The notes under the pieces: model-generated
What the model was told of the DNA's origin: nothing
The model's input: only the letters and a program-made list of their open reading frames with translations
The model's database searches: none
From: Chryseobacterium sp. 18061
Lineage (GTDB): Bacteria; Pseudomonadota; Gammaproteobacteria; Enterobacterales; Enterobacteriaceae
Reading direction: 5' to 3'
DNA: 64,000 nucleotides
NCBI GenBank assembly: GCA_902706205.1
Contig: CACSKA010000003.1
Span: 310,001-374,000, forward strand
Program-made: the position numbers and the translations under genes
Shown: piece after piece, positions 1 through 7,964 of the stretch
How the letters are laid out: every line of letters begins with the position of its first letter
How positions within the stretch are numbered: position 1 is the stretch's first letter

Positions 1-128
1 TCGCCGCCTCCGGCAGTTTCTTCTACGCGCTCATTTACATCGGCGCTGCGGCGCTGCTCGGTGTGGTGGCGTATGTCTTTATTCTTGGCGATGTCAAACG
101 CATCGAACTCACGGAACAGCAGGATTAG
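1..128 (+). CDS. C-terminal end of an MFS transporter (partial)
   Basis: An open frame entering from the left edge (first full codon at base 3) runs 41 codons to TAG at 126-128. It encodes a hydrophobic helix followed by a short charged cytoplasmic tail containing GDVKRIEL. Such an ending is typical of anion:cation symporter (ACS) family MFS carriers, so a sugar-acid or aromatic-acid transporter is likely, but only the last helix is visible. The next gene starts 9 nt after the stop and is probably co-transcribed. Confidence 0.6.
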   Translation, partial: AASGSFFYALIYIGAAALLGVVAYVFILGDVKRIELTEQQD

Positions 129-137
129 GGAGCACGC

Positions 138-974
138 ATGATCATTACCGGAAACACCAGACTGATTGCGCATCTGGGCTGGCCTACGGAAAGTTTCAAA
201 GCACCGATGATTTACAACCCGTGGTTTGCGGCGCAAAACGTGGATGTCAAAGTGGTGCCGATGGGCGTGCGTCCGGAGGCCTTTGCCACGTTCGTGCCAG
301 CGCTGTTTCAGATGACTAATCTGGTCGGCGCGCTGGTGACGATGCCGCATAAAGTCGTCACCGCCGGGCTGGTGCAACAACTCAGCCCGACGGCGGCGAT
401 TGCCGGAGCCTGCAATGCCATTCGGCGTGAAGAGGACGGCTCGCTCACCGGTGATATGTTCGACGGCGATGGTTTCGTGCAGGGTATTCAGCGTAAAGGT
501 TTTTGTACGGACAATGCCCGGGCATTAGTGGTGGGCTGCGGCGGTGTGGGATCGGCGATTGCGGCCTCCCTCGCTGCGGCGGGCGTGCCATCGCTCACGT
601 TGTTTGATACCCGTGAGCAAACCGCTCAGGCGCTGGCCATGCGCCTGCTACGTCATTATCCGACACTTGACATCAGGCTGATGCAAAAGGATCCGCAGGG
701 CCATTCGCTGGTGGTAAACGCGACACCGATGGGAATGAAACCTGGCGACCCGCTGCCGCTGGATGCTGACCGCCTGACACCCGGCACGTACGTCGGCGAA
801 GTGGTCATGAGCCAAATGTGGACGCCGTTCTTGCAGGCGGCAATGGCCCGCGATTGTCAGGTGCAGCGCGGCACCGACATGTTATTTGAAATGATCCCCG
901 CCTATCTGAAGTTCTTTGGCCTACCGGTCGCTACCCCTGAACAGCTGCGTGAGCGGGCTGAGATCAGGGAATAA
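138..974 (+). CDS. shikimate dehydrogenase-family oxidoreductase (AroE/YdiB-like paralogue)
   Basis: A 278-residue protein. It has the AroE fold order: a substrate domain with the VTMPHK motif (Lys72 in the catalytic lysine position), a DMFDGDGF segment (Asp109 in place of the NTD-G-GF aspartate), a Rossmann motif GCGGVGSA at 133-140, and NATPMGM at 194-200. Both catalytic positions are therefore kept, but the surrounding NVT and NTD signatures are altered, which suggests a substrate other than shikimate. An AGGGAG site precedes the ATG. The gene follows an MFS transporter tail by 9 nt, so a transporter plus dehydrogenase pair for a hydroaromatic or related acid is plausible. It is unlikely to be the biosynthetic aroE, judging by its context. 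Confidence 0.8.
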   Translation: MIITGNTRLIAHLGWPTESFKAPMIYNPWFAAQNVDVKVVPMGVRPEAFATFVPALFQMTNLVGALVTMPHKVVTAGLVQQLSPTAAIAGACNAIRREEDGSLTGDMFDGDGFVQGIQRKGFCTDNARALVVGCGGVGSAIAASLAAAGVPSLTLFDTREQTAQALAMRLLRHYPTLDIRLMQKDPQGHSLVVNATPMGMKPGDPLPLDADRLTPGTYVGEVVMSQMWTPFLQAAMARDCQVQRGTDMLFEMIPAYLKFFGLPVATPEQLRERAEIRE

Positions 975-1047
975 GCGGATTCGACTGGCGTTCCCTGTTT
1001 GCCCGGCTAAGATAATCGCTTTCGAACCGGGCAAAGATTTCACACTG

Positions 1048-1773
1048 ATGACCACAACCCTTCACGTACTCGCCGCAGGCAGCCTCAAGCGGGCATTTAT
1101 TCCGCTGTGTCAGCATTTCAGCCAACAAACCGGTATTCCTGTTTATGTCGACTTTGGCCCAGCTGGCCTGCTGCGGGAGCGCATCGAAGCCGGTCAGCGC
1201 TGTGACCTGTTTGCCTCCGCGAACACCCGGCATCCGCAAATGCTGCTGGCGAGCGGACGCGCGCAGGCGGCGACTACCTTTGCGTTTAATCGTCTGAACC
1301 TCACGGCCCGTAAAACCGCGCAAACGGAAAATGCCGACTGGCTCAGCCTGCTGTCGAATCCGGCGCTGCGGTTGGGGACGTCGACGCCCGGATGTGACCC
1401 CTCTGGCGATTACACTTTTGAGCTGTTTGCCCGAATTGAGGCGCAGTATCCGGATATCAAGCTGTCCATCCGGGCACAGCAGATGGTGGGTGGCAGAGCG
1501 TCGTTAATCGTTCCTGCGGGGGAAATTGCCAGTGCGTGGCTGATACGTCAGAATTTGACCGACCTGTTTGTCGGTTATGCGCATTATGCTCAGGCGCTGG
1601 AAAACTCGGACGATTTGCGCATTCTGCCGCTGCCGGATGCGTATCAGACGCGCTGTGAATATCAGCTGGCGCGGCTCAGTGACGCTGCGCACTCGCTGGA
1701 ACAGTTTATTGTGGCATCAGAAGGCCAGGCGTTTTTACGTGAGGCCGCTTTTTTAACGCTCGATGGCAAATAA
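1048..1773 (+). CDS. ModA-like solute-binding protein without signal peptide
   Basis: A 241-residue protein when begun at the ATG at 1048. A longer frame from 916 would overlap the upstream gene and add an unrelated N-terminus. It begins directly with the mature ModA-type fold (VLAAGSLKRAF, then VDFGPAGLLRERIEAGQRCDLFASA), and no hydrophobic leader is visible. ModA-family proteins normally bind molybdate or other oxyanions in the periplasm, so this copy is either cytoplasmic or mis-started. No good ribosome-binding site is seen. Its 3' end overlaps the convergent ATPase gene by 21 bp. The neighbouring importer carries a ModE-type box, which fits an oxyanion role, but the ligand is inferred. 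Confidence 0.7.
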   Translation: MTTTLHVLAAGSLKRAFIPLCQHFSQQTGIPVYVDFGPAGLLRERIEAGQRCDLFASANTRHPQMLLASGRAQAATTFAFNRLNLTARKTAQTENADWLSLLSNPALRLGTSTPGCDPSGDYTFELFARIEAQYPDIKLSIRAQQMVGGRASLIVPAGEIASAWLIRQNLTDLFVGYAHYAQALENSDDLRILPLPDAYQTRCEYQLARLSDAAHSLEQFIVASEGQAFLREAAFLTLDGK

Positions 1774-2505
1774 TGGGGCAATGACCTGACGCGGATAGTC
1801 ATCCAGCGTCAGCGTCCTGACTGGCACGCCATACGCCTGATGTAGATGGCGGTCCGTTACTACATTTTCAGTTTTACCCGCCAGCCATTTCCTGTCCGGC
1901 AACAGCATCAGCGTATGGCTCGCCACCTGTAACGCGTGGGTCGGATCGTGCGTCGTAAACAGCACGCTGCGCTGCTGGCGATGTGCCAGGTCGCTTATCA
2001 ATTGCAGCACCACCTGTTGATTAGCCGGATCCAGCGCGGAGCAGGGCTCATCAAGCAAAATATTCTGACTGCCGCTGACAAGCGCCCGGGCAATCATCAC
2101 CAGCTGCTGCTGACCACCTGAGAGCGTGCCGACGTTGTGCTGCGCCAGTGCGGAAATGTTCAGCTGCGCCAGCGCGCTCTCGACCTGCTGTCGGTCATCG
2201 GCTGACGGTTGTGAAAACAGCGCCACGTGGCGAGCGCGGCCCATCAGCACTACGTCCTGCACCTGCCAGGCGAAGGCCGGGCGAAAAGCCTGCGGCACCA
2301 CGCTGACGCCGCCATCAACCGAAAACTGGCCGCCGAGAGCGGGCAACACTCCGGTCAGCGTATCCAGTAAGGTACTTTTCCCGCGTCCGTTCGCGCCGAG
2401 TACGGCCCAGATATCCCCCGGCTGACACCTAAAACTGAGCGGCGAAAACAGTGGCTGGCCGTGACCGTACAGCAGTTCGCTGACGGATAACGAAGTCGTA
2501 ATCAT
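1753..2505 (-). CDS. ABC transporter ATPase, MolC/FecE-type
   Basis: A 250-residue ATP-binding subunit. Walker A GANGRGKST is at 37-45, the signature LSGGQQQ at 128-134, Walker B ILLDEP at 149-154, and the switch histidine lies in TTHD. From memory the sequence resembles H. influenzae MolC (HI1470), including the VPQ, VLMGR and SALD-ANQ segments. MolC powers a type II (B12-like) molybdate/tungstate importer. The start codon overlaps the permease stop by 4 bp (ATGA), so the two are translationally coupled. Iron-complex transport is the alternative, because FecE-type ATPases are close relatives. Confidence 0.88.
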   Translation of the reverse strand: MITTSLSVSELLYGHGQPLFSPLSFRCQPGDIWAVLGANGRGKSTLLDTLTGVLPALGGQFSVDGGVSVVPQAFRPAFAWQVQDVVLMGRARHVALFSQPSADDRQQVESALAQLNISALAQHNVGTLSGGQQQLVMIARALVSGSQNILLDEPCSALDPANQQVVLQLISDLAHRQQRSVLFTTHDPTHALQVASHTLMLLPDRKWLAGKTENVVTDRHLHQAYGVPVRTLTLDDYPRQVIAPLFAIER

Positions 2506-3506
2506 TGGGCACTCCGGCGTTGGCTGTAAATCAGCAAAAAGGTGAAGACCGGCGCGCCGACCAGGGCGGTGATAATACCGACAGGAATTTCGGCATTAGT
2601 CAGGGTACGGGCGAGATCGTCGACCACAATCATAAACCCGCCGCCGAGCCAGAACGCGGTCGGTAACAGGCGTCGATGGTCGGCCCCAACTAACAGCCGC
2701 GCCAGATGCGGAATCACCAGTCCGACCCAGGCGATGCTGCCGCTGACTGCCACTTGGGCAGCAACCAGAAGCGCACAGCTGACCAGCACCCCGCGACGCA
2801 GCGGTTTCACCGATACGCCGAGCGCTCGCGCATCTTTCTCATCCAGTGACAGTAAATTAATGCGCCAGCGCAGGGCGAACAGCACCGCACCCGCCAGCAG
2901 TACCGGCCCGGCGACCAGTATCACTTTGTGCCAGTTGGCGGTGGCAAAACTGCCGAGCAGCCAGAATACGATGTTGGGCAACACCTCTTCGGTGTCGGCG
3001 AGGTACTGCATCAGGCTGACCAGTGCGGCGAAAAATCCGCTGAGGATAATACCCGACAGAATAAGCACCAGCGTACTTTCGCGCCCTTGTAAGGTCGCAA
3101 TCAGATACACCAGTCCAAGTGCGGCCAGGCCAAAGCTAAAGGTCGAGCCCATCATTAAAAGCGGACTTAGTCCGAGCAGAATCGCCAGCGTGCCGCCAAA
3201 CGCGGCGCCAGAAGTCACGCCGATGATGTGGGGGTCGACCAGCGGATTGCGGAACACGCCCTGTAGCGTGGCGCCACTCAAACCGAGCGCCGCGCCGCAG
3301 AGAAAGGTCATCACCACGCGAGGTAAACGCACCGTCCACACCACCTGTCTGGCGATATCGTTCGTCGTATCAAGATGGAGAAGGTGAGTGACAACGTCAC
3401 CAATTGGTAAATGATATTGGCCAAGGCACAACGAAACCAGCGCCAGCAGCAGAGTTGAGGCCATTAACCCCACTTGCAGCGCGCGATACCGGGCTTCAGA
3501 GGGCAT
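2502..3506 (-). CDS. FecCD/BtuC-type ABC permease, MolB-like
   Basis: A 334-residue inner-membrane permease with about ten hydrophobic helices. It has the FecCD hallmarks GAALGLSGATLQGVFRNPL near the N-terminus and GSIAWVGLVIPHLARLLVG-DHR near the C-terminus, the latter being the ATPase-contact region. It sits between the binding-protein gene (11-bp overlap at its start) and the ATPase gene (4-bp overlap at its end), giving the order SBP-permease-ATPase on one transcript. The family imports iron siderophores, cobalamin, haem or, for MolB, molybdate. The ModE-type box upstream of the operon favours molybdate or tungstate. Confidence 0.9.
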   Translation of the reverse strand: MPSEARYRALQVGLMASTLLLALVSLCLGQYHLPIGDVVTHLLHLDTTNDIARQVVWTVRLPRVVMTFLCGAALGLSGATLQGVFRNPLVDPHIIGVTSGAAFGGTLAILLGLSPLLMMGSTFSFGLAALGLVYLIATLQGRESTLVLILSGIILSGFFAALVSLMQYLADTEEVLPNIVFWLLGSFATANWHKVILVAGPVLLAGAVLFALRWRINLLSLDEKDARALGVSVKPLRRGVLVSCALLVAAQVAVSGSIAWVGLVIPHLARLLVGADHRRLLPTAFWLGGGFMIVVDDLARTLTNAEIPVGIITALVGAPVFTFLLIYSQRRSAQ

Positions 3507-4560
3507 TTGATTTCCAACTCATGCGGTAAAAGTGCTGATAGTAATCTTGCGCCAGGGCATCCACGTCGACGTTTTTATAGCGTTCCGGATAGAGTTTTTT
3601 CGCCATCCACAGCTCACCAATCGCCATCGCTTCCGGCATCGGATAGCCCCAGGCTTTGGCATATTCCGGCATCAGCCACACGCGATGATTTTTCACGGCG
3701 TCAATTGCCTGCCACTGCGGATCGCTTTCGATGGCTTTCAGCACCTGCGGGTAGCGTTCCTGCACAAAAATAACCTGAGGATCCCACTGTAAAACCTGCT
3801 CCAGCGACACCTGACGCGCACCTTTAACGGTTGCCGCCGCCACGTTCAGTGCACCTGCATGTTCCATCATCAGCCCGGTATATTTACCTGAGCCGTAGGT
3901 ATTGAGATCCGGATTTGCCATATACACGCGGACTTTTTTAGCCTCAGGAATATCGGCCACTGGAGCGTTAGCGTTGGCGCGTGCGCTGAAGGTGTAGTCG
4001 ATTAACGCCTCGGCTTCTTTCGGCCGTTCCACTACGTCGCCAATCAGGCGAATGCCCTGTTTCAATCCCTCGTTATAGGCCTGTTCTTCGTTGGCCATCG
4101 TCGGGTTCATTTTATTTTTCTCACCGGCGGCATCCTCGCGCAATGAAATCGCCACCACCGGAATACCGGCATTCTGAATCTGCTGGATCATGTCGGTCGG
4201 CGCATAGTTCGCCGCGAAAACCACCTGCGGATGCAGCGCCAGCAGGCTTTCAATATTGACCTGTGTCAGGTCGCCTGGCATTGGCAGCGTGGTGATTTTC
4301 GGCATAAAGCGTGCAAACTGTGGCCCGAGCTGTTTTTTCCAGCTGCTCATCACGCCGACGATGTCGTCCTGCGCATTCAGCTGTACCAGCAGATTCAGCG
4401 TCTGATGCTGAAGTACCACCACGCGATTGACGTGATCGGGCAGCGTAACCTGACGACCCAACTGGTCAGTAACGGTTCGGTCAGCCTGTGCGGCCGTTGC
4501 GGTAAGAAGGCCGCTGCAGGCAAGGGCAGTGCACAGATAAAGGTGATGTAGTCTGGACAT
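3496..4560 (-). CDS. periplasmic substrate-binding protein, FecB/MolA-type
   Basis: A 354-residue class III (helical-backbone) binding protein. A signal peptide is visible at residues 1-26 with cleavage after AQA. The body carries TVTDQLGRQVTLPDHVNRVVVL, then the family segments LLALHPQVVFA and LEQVLQWDPQVIFV. It is the first gene of the importer operon and starts 24 bp downstream of a ModE-type box. Such proteins feed FecCD/BtuC-like permeases; MolA of H. influenzae binds molybdate and tungstate with this fold. The ligand here is inferred from operon structure and the box, not from identified binding residues. Confidence 0.88.
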   Translation of the reverse strand: MSRLHHLYLCTALACSGLLTATAAQADRTVTDQLGRQVTLPDHVNRVVVLQHQTLNLLVQLNAQDDIVGVMSSWKKQLGPQFARFMPKITTLPMPGDLTQVNIESLLALHPQVVFAANYAPTDMIQQIQNAGIPVVAISLREDAAGEKNKMNPTMANEEQAYNEGLKQGIRLIGDVVERPKEAEALIDYTFSARANANAPVADIPEAKKVRVYMANPDLNTYGSGKYTGLMMEHAGALNVAAATVKGARQVSLEQVLQWDPQVIFVQERYPQVLKAIESDPQWQAIDAVKNHRVWLMPEYAKAWGYPMPEAMAIGELWMAKKLYPERYKNVDVDALAQDYYQHFYRMSWKSNAL

Positions 4561-4583
4561 GATTCACTCTGAGAAGGGAAAAA

Positions 4584-4611
4584 ATCGCTATGCATTAGAT
4601 TATATAGCGAT
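4584..4611 (-). promoter_or_regulatory. ModE-type operator over the molybdate-like importer promoter
   Basis: The half-sites ATCGCTATGCA (4584-4594) and TATATAGCGAT (4601-4611) form an inverted repeat with a 6-bp spacer. As I remember it, the ModE consensus is ATCG-TATATA, N6, TATA-CGAT-like halves. The right half matches fully and the left differs at two positions. A -10-like TATAAT (minus strand, 4599-4604) lies inside the box, so a bound ModE-molybdate complex would block the importer promoter. Confidence 0.75.
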
Positions 4612-4721
4612 GCGGGTTGCAAACCTTTCGTGCCGATTATCTCAACGGTTCATGGGAAAGGCCGTTATAACCGAATGTAATATCCCGCCTCGCGTGTTGC
4701 ATATGCCAGCCAAGTTATGTA

Positions 4722-4748
4722 TTTTTATGCATATTAAATGCATAAAAA
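4722..4748. promoter_or_regulatory. perfect AT-rich inverted repeat before the amino acid importer
   Basis: The arms TTTTTATGCAT (4722-4732) and ATGCATAAAAA (4738-4748) are perfect inverted copies separated by ATTAA. The repeat ends 9 bp before the binding-protein start codon. It is a candidate operator or leader hairpin. It loosely resembles ArgR boxes, but the half-site spacing is wrong by one base, so the regulator is unknown. Confidence 0.5.
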
Positions 4749-4757
4749 GGTAATGAT

Positions 4758-5525
4758 ATGATCAGCAAATGGATGAAGGGATTTTGTTTAACAGCGGCGC
4801 TGGCGGCCAGCGCCCATGTTGCAGCTCAAACGTATATCGTCGGTTCGGGTGGCACTTATCGCCCGTTTGAATTTGAAAACAGCCAGAAACAGCTGGAAGG
4901 TTTTGATATCGATGTGATTAAGGCTATCGCCAAAGCCGAGAACTTCGATATCAAACTGATCAACACGCCGTGGGAAGGCATCTTCGCCACCCTCAATTCC
5001 GGCGACCGTGACATCATCATTTCCGGCATCACCATTACCGATAAACGTAAGCAGATGATCGATTTCTCCGCGCCGTACTTCCCGGCGGAACAGTCAATTG
5101 TGGTGCCGAAGGATTCTAAAGTCAGTTCACTGGCAGCGCTGAAAGGCGAGAAGGTCGGCGTGGTGAATTCCAGCACCGGGGATATCGTGGTATCTGACGT
5201 GCTCGGTAAAAACAGTACTGCCATCAAGCGGTTCGACAACACTCCGCTGATGTTGCAAGAACTGTTTGAAGACGGCGTGAGCGCAGCGGTAGGCGATGTT
5301 GGTGTGGTGAAGTACTACATCAAACAGCACCCGGAAAAACAGTTCAAACTGGTCCCGGATGCCAAATTTGAACGTCAGTATTTCGGTATTGCGGTAGCGA
5401 AAGGCAACACCGAACTGCTCGGGAAAATTAACGCCGGACTGAAAAAGATCGTCGCCGACGGCACCTACGCCAAAATTTATCAAACCTGGTTTGACGCAGA
5501 CGTTCCTACGTTGCCAGCTCAGTAA
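4758..5525 (+). CDS. polar amino acid ABC transporter, periplasmic binding protein
   Basis: A 255-residue protein with a signal peptide cleaved near residue 23 (HVAA-QTY). The mature part has the SBP_bac_3 pattern: GTYRPFEFEN, GFDIDVIKAIAKAENF, PWEGIFATLNSGDRDIIISGITIT, and SAPYFPAEQSIVV. Proteins of this family (GlnH, ArtJ, FliY relatives) bind glutamine, basic amino acids, cystine or similar ligands. The downstream permease and ATPase complete a PAAT-family importer. A strong stem-loop follows the stop codon and probably keeps this message more abundant than the permease part. The ligand cannot be told from sequence. Confidence 0.92.
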   Translation: MISKWMKGFCLTAALAASAHVAAQTYIVGSGGTYRPFEFENSQKQLEGFDIDVIKAIAKAENFDIKLINTPWEGIFATLNSGDRDIIISGITITDKRKQMIDFSAPYFPAEQSIVVPKDSKVSSLAALKGEKVGVVNSSTGDIVVSDVLGKNSTAIKRFDNTPLMLQELFEDGVSAAVGDVGVVKYYIKQHPEKQFKLVPDAKFERQYFGIAVAKGNTELLGKINAGLKKIVADGTYAKIYQTWFDADVPTLPAQ

Positions 5526-5543
5526 TATCTTCTTTTTATTTTC

Positions 5544-5580
5544 ACGGCGATCGCCACTGCTGACGATCGCCGTTTTTTTC
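5544..5580 (+). terminator. intra-operon stem-loop/attenuating terminator
   Basis: A perfect 10-bp stem (ACGGCGATCG at 5544-5553, CGATCGCCGT at 5564-5573) with a 10-nt loop is followed by a T run. It lies between the binding-protein and permease genes, where partial termination or 3' protection is common in ABC operons. Confidence 0.8.
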
Positions 5581-5591
5581 AGGGAAAAGCT

Positions 5592-6356
5592 ATGACGGGA
5601 TTCCGTTGGGAAATTATCGAGGAGTACGGCCCGCTGTTTATCGACGGCGCGATAATGACCCTCAAATGCACCATTATTTGTGTGTTCCTCGGCACTCTGT
5701 GGGGCCTGACGCTCGGTCTGGGCCGGATGGCGAAGGCCGAACACGGACCGTGGAAATATGTTCTGCGTTACCTGGTGCAGTTCCCGGTGCGCTTTTATGT
5801 CAGCGCCTTTCGCGGCACACCGCTTTTCGTGCAGATCATGGTGGTCCATTTTGCGTTGGTACCGCTGTTCATTAACCCACGCGATGGTCTGCTGGTGACT
5901 CACGGTGTGATGAGCAGCGATTTCGCCCGCGAATTGCGTTCAAACTACGGCGCGTTTTTGTCCTGCATCGTGGCGATTACGCTCAACGCCGGGGCCTACG
6001 TGTCGGAGATTTTCCGCGCAGGCATTCAGTCGATTGATAAAGGCCAGATGGAAGCCTCCCGCGCGCTGGGTATGCCGTGGTGGAAAACCATGCGCAAGGT
6101 GATTTTACCGCAGGCGTTTCGCCGTATTCTGCCGCCGCTCGGCAATAATGCCATCGCGATTGTGAAAGACTCCTCGCTGGCGTCGGCGATTGGTCTGGCG
6201 GACCTGGCGTACGCCGCGCGTACCGTTTCCGGGGCATATGCCACTTATTGGGAACCGTACCTGACCATTTCGGTTGTGTATTGGGTCATTACTTTCGTGC
6301 TGGCGCAGCTGGTTAACCGTCTGGAAAAGAGGTTTGGCAAAAGTGATTCACATTAA
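5592..6356 (+). CDS. polar amino acid ABC transporter permease (HisM/GlnP family)
   Basis: A 254-residue membrane protein with about five helices. The EAA loop that contacts the ATPase is clear ([21 protein letters not shown], about residues 155-175). It has the [10 protein letters not shown] segment typical of the family and a longer-than-usual periplasmic stretch around residues 95-120. Being the only permease gene, it probably acts as a homodimer. An AGGGAAAAGCT site precedes the ATG. The C-terminal 14 bp overlap the start of the ATPase gene. Confidence 0.92.
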   Translation: MTGFRWEIIEEYGPLFIDGAIMTLKCTIICVFLGTLWGLTLGLGRMAKAEHGPWKYVLRYLVQFPVRFYVSAFRGTPLFVQIMVVHFALVPLFINPRDGLLVTHGVMSSDFARELRSNYGAFLSCIVAITLNAGAYVSEIFRAGIQSIDKGQMEASRALGMPWWKTMRKVILPQAFRRILPPLGNNAIAIVKDSSLASAIGLADLAYAARTVSGAYATYWEPYLTISVVYWVITFVLAQLVNRLEKRFGKSDSH

Positions 6357-7065
6357 AAATCTGCATAAGCACTTCGGTGCGAGTCACGTTCTGCGCGGCA
6401 TCGACTGTGATATTCAGCCTCAGGAAGTGGTCTGCGTGATTGGACCTTCCGGCTCCGGGAAAAGCACTTTTTTACGCTGCATGAACGCGCTGGAATCGGT
6501 GAGCGAAGGCGAAGTGGTGGTCAACGGCTTCCCGGTGCACGATAAGAAGACCGATCTCAATAAACTGCGCGAGAGCGTGGGCATGGTCTTCCAGCGCTTT
6601 AACCTCTTCCCGCACATTACGGTGTTGGAAAACCTGCTGATGGCGCCGATGTCGCTGCGCGGGATGTCCCGTGCCGAGGCAGTGACCTATGCCGAAGGGC
6701 TGCTGTCGAAAGTCGGGCTGAGCGATAAGCGCGATGCCTGGCCGTCCAGTCTGTCCGGCGGGCAGCAGCAGCGCGTGGCAATTGCTCGGGCATTAGCGAT
6801 GCAACCGTCGATCATGCTGTTCGATGAGCCGACATCCGCACTTGACCCGGAACTGGTCGGCGACGTACTGGAAGTGATGAAAAAACTGGCCACGGAAGGG
6901 ATGACGATGGTTATCGTGACCCACGAAATGGGCTTTGCTCGCGAAGTGGCGGATCGGGTGATTTTCATCGACCAGGGCATTATTCAGGAGCAGGGCACGC
7001 CGGAGCAGATTTTCAGCGCGCCGCAGAACCCTCGAACCGCGTCGTTTCTCAGTAAGGTGTTGTAA
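6343..7065 (+). CDS. polar amino acid ABC transporter ATPase (GlnQ family)
   Basis: A 240-residue ATPase when begun at the GTG at 6343, which has AGAGGT nine bases upstream and gives the canonical start (V/M)[12 protein letters not shown] longer frame from 6274 only adds out-of-family residues read inside the permease gene. Walker [10 protein letters not shown] is at 34-42, followed by the Q-loop, signature [15 protein letters not shown], Walker [15 protein letters not shown], and the H-loop [15 protein letters not shown]. The 14-bp overlap with the permease indicates coupled translation. Confidence 0.93.
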   Translation: MIHIKNLHKHFGASHVLRGIDCDIQPQEVVCVIGPSGSGKSTFLRCMNALESVSEGEVVVNGFPVHDKKTDLNKLRESVGMVFQRFNLFPHITVLENLLMAPMSLRGMSRAEAVTYAEGLLSKVGLSDKRDAWPSSLSGGQQQRVAIARALAMQPSIMLFDEPTSALDPELVGDVLEVMKKLATEGMTMVIVTHEMGFAREVADRVIFIDQGIIQEQGTPEQIFSAPQNPRTASFLSKVL

Positions 7066-7075
7066 TTAATCGTTG

Positions 7076-7114
7076 CCAGCGATGCCAGCCGACTTGTCGG
7101 AAAGGCATCGCTGG
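7076..7114. repeat. nested inverted repeat after the amino acid importer
   Basis: Outer arms CCAGCGATGCC (7076-7086) and GGCATCGCTGG (7104-7114) enclose a second hairpin CCGAC-TT-GTCGG. No T run follows, so it is a REP-like or processing hairpin rather than a classic terminator. Confidence 0.6.
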
Positions 7115-7154
7115 ATTACGGTTAAAGGCTACGACATTTGAATGACAGAACCTC

Positions 7155-7874
7155 ATGGCCTATTTTTCCCGTTTACTGGCAGACATCCCCGGCGTTCGCC
7201 ACGCCTTACTCGACGTGCATGAATCCGCGGTGTTTGATAAATCCGCCCTCGTGGATATCAAGCAAGTTCATGGCACGGACATCCTCAATTACGTCGCACT
7301 TCCTACAGAACGTCCTCATGCGGATGGCATTTTTACGCAAATTTCAGGCCAGCAGATCGGGGTCTACACCGCAGATTGTTTACCGTTGTTGATGGCGTCG
7401 CGCGACGGACACTTTATTGCCTGCATTCATGCCGGATGGCGCGGTACCGCAGAAGGCATCGTGCGGCAAAGCGTGGCGCAGTTTAGCGCAGCGGGGGTTA
7501 GTCTTGAGGATATTATCGTTGCTATCGGCCCGCATATTCGCCCGTGCTGTTATGAGGTGTCGCCCTCATTTTATGACGCGTTATTACAAACACCTGCCGC
7601 AGAACAGGTGCGCCTGCACCGGCAGCGTTTGTTCTCTGTAGCCCCGCGAGGGCCAAATGTGCGCAGTGCAACAGCACGTGAAGAAAACAGCCTGTGGTTT
7701 GATTTACCGGCATTTTGCGAGATTCATCTGCTGGATGCAGGCGTGCGTCAGGAAAACATCGACTGTCTGGCATACTGTACCTACTGTACGCCCGAAAGCT
7801 TAGGGTCGTATCGTCGACGGACGCACGTTCCGGCAACGAAAACCCAGCAGGTATCGTGGATTGTGCGGGATTAA
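7155..7874 (+). CDS. YfiH/PgeF-like multicopper-oxidase-domain protein (LACC1 family)
   Basis: A 239-residue protein with the three family signatures: KQVHG (His39), TADCLPLL (Cys75) and HAGWRG (His92). These three residues form the zinc-binding active site of the LACC1/YfiH family, whose members phosphorolyse or deaminate purine nucleosides; YfiH (PgeF) also influences peptidoglycan stem-peptide fidelity. The C-terminal YCTYC and SYRR segments are also conserved. E. coli yfiH sits next to rluD, so this copy, standing alone between two unrelated clusters, is probably a paralogue. Start choice rests on length; the ribosome-binding site is poor. Confidence 0.85.
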   Translation: MAYFSRLLADIPGVRHALLDVHESAVFDKSALVDIKQVHGTDILNYVALPTERPHADGIFTQISGQQIGVYTADCLPLLMASRDGHFIACIHAGWRGTAEGIVRQSVAQFSAAGVSLEDIIVAIGPHIRPCCYEVSPSFYDALLQTPAAEQVRLHRQRLFSVAPRGPNVRSATAREENSLWFDLPAFCEIHLLDAGVRQENIDCLAYCTYCTPESLGSYRRRTHVPATKTQQVSWIVRD

Positions 7875-7964
7875 CGCGCAGGCTGACAGGGTGTGCTGCA
7901 AAGAGGAAAGCGCTACAGCGGCGGAACATCACACTGTAGCGCGATAAACATGAAAGAATGCCGT

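Noticed and set aside
2542..3387. A 281-codon plus-strand open frame
   Set aside because: It lies wholly antisense to the FecCD-type permease gene, has Ser/Thr/Ala/Pro-rich composition typical of reverse-strand shadows, no ribosome-binding site and no recognisable domain.
5127..5903. A 258-codon minus-strand frame across the amino acid importer
   Set aside because: It is antisense to the binding-protein and permease genes and crosses their intergenic terminator; there is no family resemblance.
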